Position numbers and translations under genes: made by a program. Positions 10,062 through 18,938 of a DNA stretch of 34,160 nt are shown here, one piece after another; positions within the stretch are counted from its first letter, which is position 1, and each line of letters begins with the position of its first letter. The stretch lies in assembly GCA_017302855.1 (NCBI GenBank), contig JAFLBY010000015.1:1-34160 (forward strand), in the 5' to 3' direction. The stretch is from Candidatus Kapaibacterium sp. (lineage in GTDB: Bacteria; Bacteroidota; Ignavibacteria; Kapaibacteriales; UBA961). Under the pieces are notes generated by a model. That model searched no databases, was not told where the DNA came from, and worked only from the letters and a program-made list of their open reading frames with translations.

Positions 10062-11151
10062 ACCTATTATAGGTGAAGAAGAAATTGCCTATGTCACTGA
10101 TGCACTTCGCAAAGGAGAAATATCAGGTTCTTTCGGCGGTTATATTCCTGAGTTTGAAAAACAATTTGCGGATTTTTGTGGTGTGAAACATGGTATTGCC
10201 GTTTCGAGCGGTACAACAGCTTTACATCTTGCAGTACAAGCTGCCGGTATTGGTCGTGGAGATGAAGTCTTGGTCAGTGCCTCCACAAATATTGCAACAG
10301 GTTTAGCTGCTTATCATAATGGTGCTGTTCCGATAGCGATAGACTCAGAACCCATCACGTGGAATATTGACCTTGACAAAATTGAGGAAAATATTACACC
10401 ACAAACAAAAGCAATTATTCCCGTTCATTTATTTGGTCACCCCGTTGATATGGATGCACTCATGGACATTGCAAAAAAATATTCTCTCACGGTAATTGAA
10501 GACTGTGCGGAATCTCATGGGGCAACAGTGCGAGGGAAAATGACAGGTTCCTTTGGTGATATGGGTTGTTTTAGTTTTTATGCCAATAAAATTATTACGA
10601 CAGGCGAAGGCGGAATGATTGTCACCGATAATGATATACTGGCAGAAAAATTACGATTATTACGTAATCTTGCATTTACAAAGCCACGTTTTTATCATGA
10701 ATTACCCGGACATAATTTTCGTATGACAGGGTATCAAGCGGCAATGGGTATAGCACAACTTAAAAAAATCAATCAATTTATTGAGGACAAACGAAGAATT
10801 AGTGCAGAATATACACAACAATTATCAACAATACCGTATATTCAAACACCCGCAGAAATGTCTTGGGCTAAAAATGTCTATTGGATGTATGCAATTGTCT
10901 TGAGAAATCATCCAACAGTGACAAGAGATATGCTTGTATCATACCTCCAAGAAAAAGGAATTGAAACCCGAACATTTTTTTGTCCTATGAATATACAACC
11001 TTGTTTTTATGATAGTGAAGGGTGGCGGCATATTCCCTGCCCTATTGCTGAGAATCTATGGCAAACGGGATTATATTTACCCTCCGGATGTACTTTAACA
11101 ATAGAACAAATTACCTATATTTCTTCGATGATAAAGGAGTGTTTGTCATGA
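10045..11151 (+). CDS. DegT/DnrJ/EryC1/StrS-family sugar aminotransferase (perosamine-synthase-like)
   Basis: The 368 residues match PLP-dependent sugar aminotransferases over the full usual length. Visible landmarks are SSGTTALHLAVQAAG (54-68), the PLP-pyridine aspartate in IEDCAESHGA (Asp153), and the Schiff-base lysine in FYANKIITTGEGGM (Lys182). The family transfers an amino group from glutamate to a keto-sugar nucleotide. The ITTGEGGM neighbourhood and overall spacing resemble GDP-perosamine synthases, but the nucleotide and sugar cannot be fixed from sequence alone. It overlaps the cupin gene by 17 bases upstream and the methyltransferase gene by an ATGA junction downstream, showing operon coupling. 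It supplies an amino sugar for the neighbouring glycosyltransferases. Confidence 0.88.
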   Translation: MIPVFEPIIGEEEIAYVTDALRKGEISGSFGGYIPEFEKQFADFCGVKHGIAVSSGTTALHLAVQAAGIGRGDEVLVSASTNIATGLAAYHNGAVPIAIDSEPITWNIDLDKIEENITPQTKAIIPVHLFGHPVDMDALMDIAKKYSLTVIEDCAESHGATVRGKMTGSFGDMGCFSFYANKIITTGEGGMIVTDNDILAEKLRLLRNLAFTKPRFYHELPGHNFRMTGYQAAMGIAQLKKINQFIEDKRRISAEYTQQLSTIPYIQTPAEMSWAKNVYWMYAIVLRNHPTVTRDMLVSYLQEKGIETRTFFCPMNIQPCFYDSEGWRHIPCPIAENLWQTGLYLPSGCTLTIEQITYISSMIKECLS

Positions 11152-11921
11152 TTTCTTATATTGGACGACATGCTGCACTCTATGATATTTTTTATCAGGA
11201 TAAGAATTATAAAAAAGAATCTGAATTTATTCATGAGTATTTTTGTCATAATGGGCATGGGAATGCTCTGTTTGAAGCAGCATGTGGTACAGGAAATCAT
11301 GCTTTCGAGTTTGAAAAATTAGGGTATATTGTCACAGCAATAGACAATTCACCCGATATGATACAAGAAGCTGAAAGAAAGAAATTAGAAAAGAAATCGA
11401 ATGTATCCTTCTCTCTTGCATCAATGAGTGAATTAGATACAGATAAATTCCATAACTATGATTATGCTATCTGCCTTTTTGATTCTTTGGGATATGTATT
11501 GACAAATGATAATATTAAAAATACTTTGTGTAATATATATTCTTTACTGAATCCCGACGGTATTTTCTGCTGTGAAGTATGGCATTCTGCGGCGATGCTT
11601 AAAGGATATTCCCCTGTTCGCTATAAACAATGGAATATTGGCGATACAGAGCTGATACGCATTTCTGAAACTTCACTCGACACAATATCATCCGCGGCAA
11701 AAATTGACTTTACTATTCTTGAACTACATAAAAATGGTTCATATACTAAAATACAAGAGACACAGAACAATCGTTTTTTTTCTGTCAATGAGATAACATA
11801 TTTTCTTACTGAAGCCGGATTTACTGATATTTCTATTTTTGACAGTTTTACTCAGGACACACATATTAACGACCAAACATGGCATTTACTCTGTTTTGGT
11901 CATAAAAAAAACACCAAATGA
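11148..11921 (+). CDS. Class I SAM-dependent methyltransferase
   Basis: The start is placed at 11148 because AAAGGAG lies about 8 bases upstream and the ATGA overlap with the aminotransferase stop is typical of coupled genes. A longer in-frame start at 11058 would lie inside the preceding gene without such a site. The protein is 257 residues. Motif I is FEAACGTGNHA (42-52), followed by VTAIDNSPDMI (62-72) as the SAM-ribose acidic loop and YAICLFDSLGYV (106-117) as the motif IV region. The C-terminal half (ISETSLDTISS, FFSVNEITYFLTEAGF) matches small-molecule or sugar methyltransferases. It probably methylates a nucleotide sugar or glycan residue in this locus. The acceptor atom is unknown. 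Confidence 0.82.
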   Translation: MISYIGRHAALYDIFYQDKNYKKESEFIHEYFCHNGHGNALFEAACGTGNHAFEFEKLGYIVTAIDNSPDMIQEAERKKLEKKSNVSFSLASMSELDTDKFHNYDYAICLFDSLGYVLTNDNIKNTLCNIYSLLNPDGIFCCEVWHSAAMLKGYSPVRYKQWNIGDTELIRISETSLDTISSAAKIDFTILELHKNGSYTKIQETQNNRFFSVNEITYFLTEAGFTDISIFDSFTQDTHINDQTWHLLCFGHKKNTK

Positions 11922-11932
11922 GGAGCAATAGA

Positions 11933-13156
11933 ATGACAATAGGATTTTTTGCAAGTTTTAATGAAACAGCAGGTGGTGTATTTCAATATGCTGTTTCTAT
12001 GTTTAGAGCATTATCGCAACGCAAGGAAAAATTTATAGCGATTCTTGCTCCTCATAGTCCATTATCGGCATATATTCCTAAGCATTGGGACATTATCGAA
12101 TATCCTCAACATTTGTGGACTACCAATGAACATCGTCAAGGAAAAATAAGCGGAGATGGTTTTGATTTAACAGAAAACGGCATAAACCGAGGTGCATATA
12201 ACTTTTTCAAAAAACATAATATTGACTTACTTCTCTTTGCTGCACCTGAGCTTATTTCCTTTGAAAGCGGTATTCCCTATATTATGCCTTTTCATGACTT
12301 ACAGCATCGAATACAACCACATTTCCCGGAAGTATCTGCATTAGGGACATGGCAATGGCGTGAATATTTATTCCGCAATGGTGCAAAATATGCTCATGGT
12401 ATTCTTGTGGACTCCGAAACAGGTAAAGAGGATGTTCTTCACTATTATGGTGATAAAATTACAGCGGATAAACTATTTATCCTTCCTTTGCCGCCGGCAT
12501 ATACCACAGTAAGTACAAAAAAATTTAATCGCGATAATTTTCTCAAAAAATATACTTTACCGGAAAAGTTCTTTTTCTATCCTGCGCAATTCTGGATGCA
12601 TAAAAATCATGCACGATTATTTCATGCTTTACATATCGCACGATTTCGTCATGGTATAGATATGCCCATTGCACTTGTCGGTTCTCGAACAGGGGGAGAA
12701 GCCGAAGCTCGTGAAAGAATACATTATTTAGCGATGTATGTAGCAGAACAATTTGCAGTACAAGACCTCACTCGTTATTTGGGATATGTTCCCGATGAAG
12801 ATATGCCGCATTTATATAAAGAATCATGCGGATTAATTATGCCAACAATGTTTGGACCGACAAATACTCCCGTTTCTGAGGCATGGAGCTTGGGTTGTCC
12901 CGTTATTAGTTCAGATATTCGTGGTATTCGCGAACATATTGGTGATGCAGGGGCTTTGGTAAATCCTAATTCTGCCGAAAATATCGCAGAGGTAATGATT
13001 CAACTTTGGACAGATGATGCCATAAGACAGCAGCTTATTACAAAAGGAAAGCAAAGGATTAGTGAATATAATCCATCACATTTTTCTGTACTGCTGAACA
13101 ATGCGATTGATAGTGTTATGCCAACATTAAAGGAAAAAAGTGATTTTTTTCTCTAA
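11933..13156 (+). CDS. GT-B glycosyltransferase (family 4-like)
   Basis: The start at 11933 is preferred to the in-frame ATG at 11918 because GAGGAG (11920-11925) sits 7 bases before it, and the protein then begins with the Rossmann strand MTIGFFASFNETAGGVFQ. It has 407 residues. The N-terminal acceptor domain spans about 1-195. The donor-binding domain spans about 205-390, with FYPAQFWMHKNHARLF (214-229), ALVGSR (247-252), YLGYVPDEDMPHLY (282-295) and PTMFGPTNTPVSEAWSLG (304-321). In the usual E-x7-E motif the second glutamate is present (Glu316) and the first position is glycine, as in MFGPTN-type members. It probably transfers a sugar from a nucleotide donor during assembly of the locus glycan. 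Confidence 0.85.
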   Translation: MTIGFFASFNETAGGVFQYAVSMFRALSQRKEKFIAILAPHSPLSAYIPKHWDIIEYPQHLWTTNEHRQGKISGDGFDLTENGINRGAYNFFKKHNIDLLLFAAPELISFESGIPYIMPFHDLQHRIQPHFPEVSALGTWQWREYLFRNGAKYAHGILVDSETGKEDVLHYYGDKITADKLFILPLPPAYTTVSTKKFNRDNFLKKYTLPEKFFFYPAQFWMHKNHARLFHALHIARFRHGIDMPIALVGSRTGGEAEARERIHYLAMYVAEQFAVQDLTRYLGYVPDEDMPHLYKESCGLIMPTMFGPTNTPVSEAWSLGCPVISSDIRGIREHIGDAGALVNPNSAENIAEVMIQLWTDDAIRQQLITKGKQRISEYNPSHFSVLLNNAIDSVMPTLKEKSDFFL

Positions 13157-13164
13157 AGGAGAGT

Positions 13165-16100
13165 TTGCATTCACCAATCAAATTCTCCGAAATTAATAAT
13201 ATTTCAACCGGTTCACACGATAAAATTATTATAGCAACGACAATTGCACCTTTTGATATAGAAAAACAAAAAAAAGCAGTGCAGTCGTGGATTTCATTAG
13301 GATTTCATGTCGTTTCGCTTAACTCGAAAGAAGAAATTGAGTCTCTATCGGCACATTTTCCAATGATTACCTTTTATGAATGCAATAAAACGGCAATTGA
13401 TATTTGCGGTAAACCACTTCAGTTCTTTGATAATTTTCTTCATTATTTTCGAGATACCGACACAAAAATATGTGCTATTGTAAATTCTGATGTCATATTA
13501 AGAACAGACAATACTTTTCTTTCCTTTATTCGTGAGAACGTAAAAGATTCTTTTCTCTTTGGTAGCCGTTTGGATGTTGTAGATGCACATTCGGAACATG
13601 GAATAATGTACAAAAACGGTTATGATTACTTCTTCTTTGACCAATCTCTCATTTCTTGCTATCCTGCAACAGATTATGCGTTGGGCGCACCATGGTGGGA
13701 TTATTGGGCAGTATTTTGTCCATTAAATTGTGGACGTTCCGTAAAACAAATTCTCTCCCCTATTGCCATTCATATTCAGCACCCGATGAACTATAATATG
13801 AAGCTATGGTTTCACTATGGCTCATTATTTTCAGAGTATGTACGCAACAATACACGGATATTTGTTAATGAGTTTTCAACTATTTTCCAAGAAGGTGAAC
13901 AGGAGGGAATTAATGCTCTTATTTCCAATATTTCCATAATATCAAATAAACTCATTCATGCGCTTTCACAAAAAATTCTTATAGATATTCCGGCTATAAC
14001 ACAACAAACAACCGATACTTATAAAGTAAGTGCCATTGTGTCGCTCTATAATGCGGAAAAATTTATTGCGGGATGTTTAGAGAATCTTATCAATCAAACA
14101 CTCTACAAAAAAAATCAACTTGAAATTATTATTATTAATAGCAATTCTCCTCAAAATGAAGAAATAATTATTCAAGAATATAGAGAAAAGTATCAACATA
14201 TACGATATATAAAAACGGAGCAAAGAGAAACGGTCTATCAAGCATGGAATCGTGGCATCGCAATGGCTCAAGGACAATATATTACGAATGCTAATGCTGA
14301 TGACCGCCACAGAATTGATGGTTTAGAAATTTTGTCCCGAGCTTTGGATTGTATTCCCGATATTGGTATTGTCTATGCAGATTCCTTTGTCACTTCGGTA
14401 GAAAATCAAACATTTGATAATTGCACGCCCCATTTACGCTATTCTTTACCCGATTTTAATCTTGGTACACAATTATCCAGCAGTTGTTTCGGAGCACAAC
14501 CCATGTGGCGTAAATCAGTTCATACTACAATTGGATTATTTTCTTCTGAGTGGTCTATTGCAGGTGATTATGACTTTTTTATTCATGTCGCTTGGAAATA
14601 TAAAGCTGCTCATATTCAAGAAACGCTTGGTTTATTTTTATCCAGAAATGATAGTGTCAGCGGATATGATAATGCACAAAAAACAATTCAAGAAACTCTC
14701 AATATTCTACGGAAATATCGTACAAATATTCCATTGGAAGATTTATATCCTGCATTACTTCACGATTCTACACCTTTGGCAAGAATGTCAGCATTGTGGG
14801 ATATGGGTAATCTTTGTGCTTTAAGTCCATACAGAGATTATGAACTAGCTCTTGAATTTTATCAAAAAGCTATTGATATTGATGGATTAACGCAACAAGA
14901 AGAAAATGCAATTCAAAAAGGATTAGCAAATAATGCCGGAGTGATAGCTTTTTGTATGAATAACTTCGATCAAGGTCTATCTTTATTGCAAGCGGCTTTA
15001 CCCTCAATCGAAGCACAATCGAATATAGAATTGGTTAAAAAATCTTTGGAACATGGAACACGCCTGTATGCGCTTCATTTTCGCATGACGCAGTTCAATC
15101 ATCCGGTTATACTGCAAGCACGTATGGCAAAGGGAATTCGATTAAATGAATGTGGAAATTTTGAATATTCGGATGATCATCAACAAGTTTTCTGGGATGG
15201 ATATATCGGTATGGATGGTGTACCAGTCACTGATGAAGAAATTCTGACAGCAAAAAAATTATTACCAAGAGTTTCCACATTTATTCCGGAAAATACTATT
15301 CCGACTCCCGCATCAAAAAAAAAGATTCTGATGACAATGTATGGATGGAATGAAGAAGGCGGCGGCACACAATTACCGCGTGCTATTGCTTTTGCCCTTG
15401 CCGAACAGGGTTATGAAGTCCATGTTATGTACGCTGCTGCTTATACCGATTCTTCACTACCTTCCTATTCCGTTGTACGTCAGAAAGATGGCAATATTTC
15501 TCTATATGGAATATTCAATCGCGCTACTGTATTTTATGACCTGCAAAATCCACAAAGAGAAATAGCCGATGCTAAAGTGCAAGCAATTTTCCAAAATCTC
15601 TTGGACGAAATTTCACCGGATATTATTCATTTTCACAATTTTCTCGGTTTATCATTGGCAATCGTAGCAACTGCACGAAATCAATCTATACCATATATTT
15701 TTACTCCACATAATTATTGGACTTTATGCCCGCGTTTGTATCTTCTTAACAAAGATGGCGCTCAATGCTCCGGACCTTCATCCGATGGAAAAAAATGCGC
15801 ACAATGTGTTGATAATAGCGATGAATACAGTCATTATTCTTCACGTCTTTCTCACGCAATTACTTTATTTTCAGATTCCGGCAACAGGACAATTCCTCCA
15901 TCACATCGTACAAAGCAATTACTTGTAGAACATGGATTTACTCATGACACTATCACAGTAATACACCAAGCATCTCCCATCACTGAACAATTATGGCATA
16001 GTGTCGGAAAAGTAAGAAAGAATGGCAATACATCAGAAAAACTCTCTATTCTCTATTGCGGTGCTTTACTGCCAATAAAAGGAGTCCATATTCTTGCGCA

Positions 16101-16602
16101 AGCAGTGCAGTATTTATCTCCTGATGCTATTTCTGTGAATATTTACGGAGGCGGCTCACAAGAGTATATTCGCTATCTGCAATCATTGGATACAAACCAT
16201 ATTCTACATTTTCATGGTAAATATTCTCTCAATGATTTACCGAATATTTTGAAGCAAGCAGATATTATGGTAGCACCCTCATTATGCGAAGAGACAGGCG
16301 GACTTATTTTGACAGAAGCATTAGCGGCGCGTGTACCCGTGATTGCTTCAGCTATTGGAGGTTACACTGATTTTATTCATAATGATAGTAATGGCTATCT
16401 ATTTACGCCGGGTTCATCACAAGAATTATACAATATTTTGCAATTATTAGTGTCAGATAGATCAAAATTACACTCATTACTACAAAAAATGGGTGCGCCG
16501 CGTCTATTTTCCGACTATATTAACGATATAACTGTTCTTTATTCACAATTAATACAATCTCATAACAATGAAAGAAAAAGTTCATATACAAATATTGGAT
16601 AA
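13165..16602 (+). CDS. Three-module glycosyltransferase fusion (GT-A-like - GT2 - TPR - GT4)
   Basis: This 1145-residue frame appears to start at TTG (13165), just after AAAGGAG at 13155-13161. No ATG occurs for about 65 codons. Residues 20-270 form an unfamiliar domain with AIVNSDVIL (105-112), suggestive of a GT-A fold. Residues 287-520 are a GT2 domain (VSAIVSLYNAEKF, then ITNANADDRHR with Asp379/Asp380 in the DxD position). About 555-640 is TPR-like. Residues 718-1112 are a GT4 domain (GWNEEGGGTQLPRA, FTPHNYWTLCPR, and EETGGLILTE with Glu1043/Glu1051 as E-x7-E). A cysteine group, CPRL..CSGP..KKCAQC (855-881), resembles the metal-like insert of some GT4 enzymes. The gene follows the previous stop by 8 bases and overlaps the OsmC gene by 35 bases. 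It probably adds consecutive sugars to one glycan. Confidence 0.83.
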   Translation: MHSPIKFSEINNISTGSHDKIIIATTIAPFDIEKQKKAVQSWISLGFHVVSLNSKEEIESLSAHFPMITFYECNKTAIDICGKPLQFFDNFLHYFRDTDTKICAIVNSDVILRTDNTFLSFIRENVKDSFLFGSRLDVVDAHSEHGIMYKNGYDYFFFDQSLISCYPATDYALGAPWWDYWAVFCPLNCGRSVKQILSPIAIHIQHPMNYNMKLWFHYGSLFSEYVRNNTRIFVNEFSTIFQEGEQEGINALISNISIISNKLIHALSQKILIDIPAITQQTTDTYKVSAIVSLYNAEKFIAGCLENLINQTLYKKNQLEIIIINSNSPQNEEIIIQEYREKYQHIRYIKTEQRETVYQAWNRGIAMAQGQYITNANADDRHRIDGLEILSRALDCIPDIGIVYADSFVTSVENQTFDNCTPHLRYSLPDFNLGTQLSSSCFGAQPMWRKSVHTTIGLFSSEWSIAGDYDFFIHVAWKYKAAHIQETLGLFLSRNDSVSGYDNAQKTIQETLNILRKYRTNIPLEDLYPALLHDSTPLARMSALWDMGNLCALSPYRDYELALEFYQKAIDIDGLTQQEENAIQKGLANNAGVIAFCMNNFDQGLSLLQAALPSIEAQSNIELVKKSLEHGTRLYALHFRMTQFNHPVILQARMAKGIRLNECGNFEYSDDHQQVFWDGYIGMDGVPVTDEEILTAKKLLPRVSTFIPENTIPTPASKKKILMTMYGWNEEGGGTQLPRAIAFALAEQGYEVHVMYAAAYTDSSLPSYSVVRQKDGNISLYGIFNRATVFYDLQNPQREIADAKVQAIFQNLLDEISPDIIHFHNFLGLSLAIVATARNQSIPYIFTPHNYWTLCPRLYLLNKDGAQCSGPSSDGKKCAQCVDNSDEYSHYSSRLSHAITLFSDSGNRTIPPSHRTKQLLVEHGFTHDTITVIHQASPITEQLWHSVGKVRKNGNTSEKLSILYCGALLPIKGVHILAQAVQYLSPDAISVNIYGGGSQEYIRYLQSLDTNHILHFHGKYSLNDLPNILKQADIMVAPSLCEETGGLILTEALAARVPVIASAIGGYTDFIHNDSNGYLFTPGSSQELYNILQLLVSDRSKLHSLLQKMGAPRLFSDYINDITVLYSQLIQSHNNERKSSYTNIG

Positions 16603-16972
16603 ATATCGCTGTTCCTCACAGGCAAGACAGCATATTGTCTATGCCGATGAGCCACAAGAACTTGGCGGAACAGATACTGCACAATCACCCAATGAATTAT
16701 TACTTTCTGCACTTGGTTCTTGCACCGCAATTACCTTAACAATGTATGCAGAAAGAAAAGGTTGGATTTTTTCTCTATTAACTATTGATCTTTCGATGGA
16801 ATCAGAACATAGTACAAATGGTAAAATCTCAAGAATCGAAAGAGTTATTCATTGCGAAGGAAATTTCGGTCATGAGGAAAAAGAACGTTTACTTCATATA
16901 GCAAAACAATGTCCGGTGGCAAAAATACTTACCGGCACAGTCACAATCACAACAACATTATCGGAGTCATAA
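16568..16972 (+). CDS. OsmC/Ohr-family peroxide-reducing protein
   Basis: The 134-residue length is normal for the family. The two redox cysteines are in place: Cys52 in ALGSCTAITLTMYAERKGW and Cys115 in AKQCPVAKIL. SPNELLLSALGSC is the signature segment. OsmC/Ohr proteins reduce organic hydroperoxides through the Cys pair, usually with a dithiol partner. The long-helix pattern and absence of Ohr-specific blocks favour the OsmC/YhfA side. The start lies 35 bases inside the preceding glycosyltransferase gene and the stop overlaps the next ATG by one base, so it is co-transcribed with both despite an unrelated job. Confidence 0.88.
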   Translation: MKEKVHIQILDKYRCSSQARQHIVYADEPQELGGTDTAQSPNELLLSALGSCTAITLTMYAERKGWIFSLLTIDLSMESEHSTNGKISRIERVIHCEGNFGHEEKERLLHIAKQCPVAKILTGTVTITTTLSES

Positions 16973-17406
16973 TGAAAAATATCACAAAAAAATATGATAA
17001 TGGTGAAATTACCGTTATCTGGCAACCCGCAATGTGCAGCCATTCCGCTAAATGTTTTCACGGCTTACCATCGGTGTTTGATCCGAGAAAAAAACCGTGG
17101 GTAACTCCCGAAGGCGGCTCAACGGAAGAAATAATTCGACAAGTTGAGCAATGTCCTTCCGGTGCTTTATCATATATAAGAAATGATGGGAATGTAATAG
17201 AAGAAAAATCAGAGAGTATTGAATCCGAAACAATTATCGAGCCATTACCAAATGGTCCACTTTTAGTCTATGGTACTGTTCATATTCGTCATGGTGACAA
17301 TGAACCGATAATAAAACATAAAGTAACAGCATTTTGTCGTTGCGGGGCTTCTTCCAATAAACCATTTTGCGATGGAACACATACAAAAATCGGTTTTCAT
17401 GGATAA
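16972..17406 (+). CDS. Dual iron-sulfur protein: Fer4_19 (YjdI-type) plus CDGSH domain
   Basis: The start is the ATG at 16972 (144 residues), coupled by TAATG to the OsmC stop and preceded by CGGAG. A longer in-frame start at 16909 lies inside the OsmC gene. Residues 1-70 form a divergent mono-cluster ferredoxin domain with Cys22, Cys28 and Cys61 (AMCSHSAKCFHG, EQCPSGAL). Residues 118-142 are a CDGSH domain with the full three-Cys-one-His set: Cys122, Cys124, Cys133, His137 (CRCGASSNKPFCDGTH). CDGSH proteins hold a 2Fe-2S cluster, as in mitoNEET, with redox or cluster-transfer roles. The two-domain order is known for this family. Pairing with OsmC suggests a redox or peroxide-stress function. 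The gene ends the plus-strand run and is followed by a terminator. Confidence 0.87.
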   Translation: MKNITKKYDNGEITVIWQPAMCSHSAKCFHGLPSVFDPRKKPWVTPEGGSTEEIIRQVEQCPSGALSYIRNDGNVIEEKSESIESETIIEPLPNGPLLVYGTVHIRHGDNEPIIKHKVTAFCRCGASSNKPFCDGTHTKIGFHG

Positions 17407-17420
17407 TGTATAAGGTTACT

Positions 17421-17470
17421 TACTCCCCTCAAATATCCGTAATGATTTCTGAGGGGAGTATTTTATTTTA
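17421..17470 (+). terminator. Rho-independent terminator after the iron-sulfur gene
   Basis: A perfect 11-base inverted repeat TACTCCCCTCA (17421-17431) / TGAGGGGAGTA (17450-17460) with an 18-base loop is followed at once by TTTTATTTTA on the plus strand. There is no T-run on the minus side, so it mainly ends the glycan/OsmC/Fe-S transcript. Confidence 0.85.
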
Positions 17471-17529
17471 TGAGAACCTTCCCAATGTGCTAATCAGATT
17501 ATATGTAATATTCAACAATCTTTGAGTTT

Positions 17530-17829
17530 CTAAATGTTATTTTGCTGATCCGTATTGGCTTCTTTTCTGAAATTTGTAACGCTTTCAAATATTTTTTTGC
17601 CCGCCAGTACATACAACGATAGTACTGATGAATAGAACATTGTACCCAAAGATCCAACAAGCAAAATAGTAGCGCTTGCTGACCAACCGGAGGTAGGATT
17701 GCCATTCATTGTTATATTCTCAGCATGTATATCAAAAACTCCATATATTAATGCAGCGAAGACTGTAACTACCATTGACATTGTTGCTGTGTAAAGAAAT
17801 ATATTCTTAAAATTAAACTCTTTATTCAT
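17530..17829 (-). CDS. Small two-helix membrane protein, unknown
   Basis: I do not recognise this 99-residue protein. Two hydrophobic segments are visible: about 11-32 (FLYTATMSMVVTVFAALIYG) and about 50-76 (ASATILLVGSLGTMFYSSVL), separated by a short polar loop (HAENITMNGNPTSG). The tail is charged (KKIFESVTNFRKEANTDQQ). The start is the ATG at 17829, with no clear Shine-Dalgarno site. The stop is TAG, which no confidently assigned intact gene in this window uses. It is the last of three small minus-strand genes downstream of a decayed Rhs fragment, a position where immunity genes are often found. That role is speculation. Confidence 0.5.
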   Translation of the reverse strand: MNKEFNFKNIFLYTATMSMVVTVFAALIYGVFDIHAENITMNGNPTSGWSASATILLVGSLGTMFYSSVLSLYVLAGKKIFESVTNFRKEANTDQQNNI

Positions 17830-17967
17830 AATTTTATTATATTGATATGTAAATATACTAATTTATACATATTTGTAGTCTTTTCAATATTTCAAACCCA
17901 TATATCAAGTTAATCAATGATGAAAAGATCTTTAATGACTTATTATTTAACAAATAATACAAACACA

Positions 17968-18411
17968 TTACTTGTTCTCCTCTTCATGCTGTTTTGCAAT
18001 TGCAAGAAACTCTTTGGTCATTTCACGGTCAATTTTAAAATCAACATCTAAAGAGAAGTGATCTTTAAAGGTGTCTTTGAAGTTTAGTTGAAAATAATAC
18101 TTACTGCCATCATTAAAAAGTATTGCATAATACCCCCCAAATACTTTTTTAATTTTAAAAAATTCTGCTACATGATAGTACTCTTTTTGTCTAAACTGCC
18201 TTCTCACCTCAAAACGTTTATCATATTCATTATAAACAACGTCGCACATCATATAGGTAGTAAACATAGAATATGGGTATAATATTGATAACAATAAGAA
18301 AACTCGAAAATCTCCTTGAATAATCATTCCTATAATAAAACAGATGCAAATAATATTAATCAATATGATAATCGGCTCATTTCTAGAAGGATAATTTGAT
18401 ATAAATTTCAT
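17968..18411 (-). CDS. Membrane-anchored PH-like protein, unknown
   Basis: The start is placed at the ATG at 18411 (147 residues). An upstream in-frame GTG at 18468 is possible but has no better ribosome site. Residues about 14-50 hold two closely spaced hydrophobic segments (IIILINIICICFIIGMIIQG, then FRVFLLLSILYPYSMF). The remainder is soluble with alternating beta strands and charged residues (RFEVRRQFRQKEYYHVAEFFKIKK, GYYAILFNDGSKYYFQLNF), which resembles small bacterial PH-like membrane proteins. No catalytic motif is seen. It sits downstream of the Rhs remnant with two other small genes, so an immunity role is possible but unproven. Confidence 0.5.
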   Translation of the reverse strand: MKFISNYPSRNEPIIILINIICICFIIGMIIQGDFRVFLLLSILYPYSMFTTYMMCDVVYNEYDKRFEVRRQFRQKEYYHVAEFFKIKKVFGGYYAILFNDGSKYYFQLNFKDTFKDHFSLDVDFKIDREMTKEFLAIAKQHEEENK

Positions 18412-18497
18412 AATATATTTTTTAAGGAATTTTGATAGACAAACCGGTCTTGAAATTAGCACCACCACTAAATATAAAACTCTCTAATTTTCACTAT

Positions 18498-18938
18498 TCA
18501 TTTTACTGAATTATATATTGAGAATTTTTTTACACTTGAATCATTGGAATCCATCATTGAATTGAACAAACTATGTTCAACAAAATTAACACTACAACTC
18601 TGAAAGTCTCGAAATTTCACACTAGGATTTGTTGCGGAATAAACATAGAAAACAACCATGTTATTAGTAACTCTATAAAAAACAGTATTATAATTAGTAG
18701 TAAACACTTCAATTCTTATTCCAGTTACCTCATCTTCAACATACCCCTTTGCGATATATCTAACGTTTATAAATCCTGAAACTGTATGCTCAACTATAAT
18801 CTTATTTCCATTCTGGTTACTAATAACCGTCTCGGTTGTCTTAGGCGATGCCCCCCATAACATAACAACAATAAATACAATAAATGGGAAAATTACGATC
18901 CCCGCTATAATCGTTATTGTCTTTAAACCTGCAAACAA
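18498..18938 (-). CDS. Single-pass membrane protein, unknown
   Basis: This 146-residue protein has one N-terminal hydrophobic helix (about 6-28, ITIIAGIVIFPFIVFIVVML) and then an external beta-rich domain of about 110 residues (ETVISNQNGNKIIVEHTV, GIRIEVFTTNYNTVFYRVTN). One cysteine is present (QSCSV). I recognise no family. It is the first gene downstream of the Rhs-core remnant on the same strand. The roughly 240 bases between them (18939-19182) contain only what looks like further eroded Rhs sequence and no intact frame. Confidence 0.5.
   Translation of the reverse strand: MFAGLKTITIIAGIVIFPFIVFIVVMLWGASPKTTETVISNQNGNKIIVEHTVSGFINVRYIAKGYVEDEVTGIRIEVFTTNYNTVFYRVTNNMVVFYVYSATNPSVKFRDFQSCSVNFVEHSLFNSMMDSNDSSVKKFSIYNSVK

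Noticed and set aside
11058..11147. Longer start for the methyltransferase at 11058
   Set aside because: These 30 codons lie wholly inside the aminotransferase gene, and the ATG at 11148 has AAAGGAG and an ATGA overlap.
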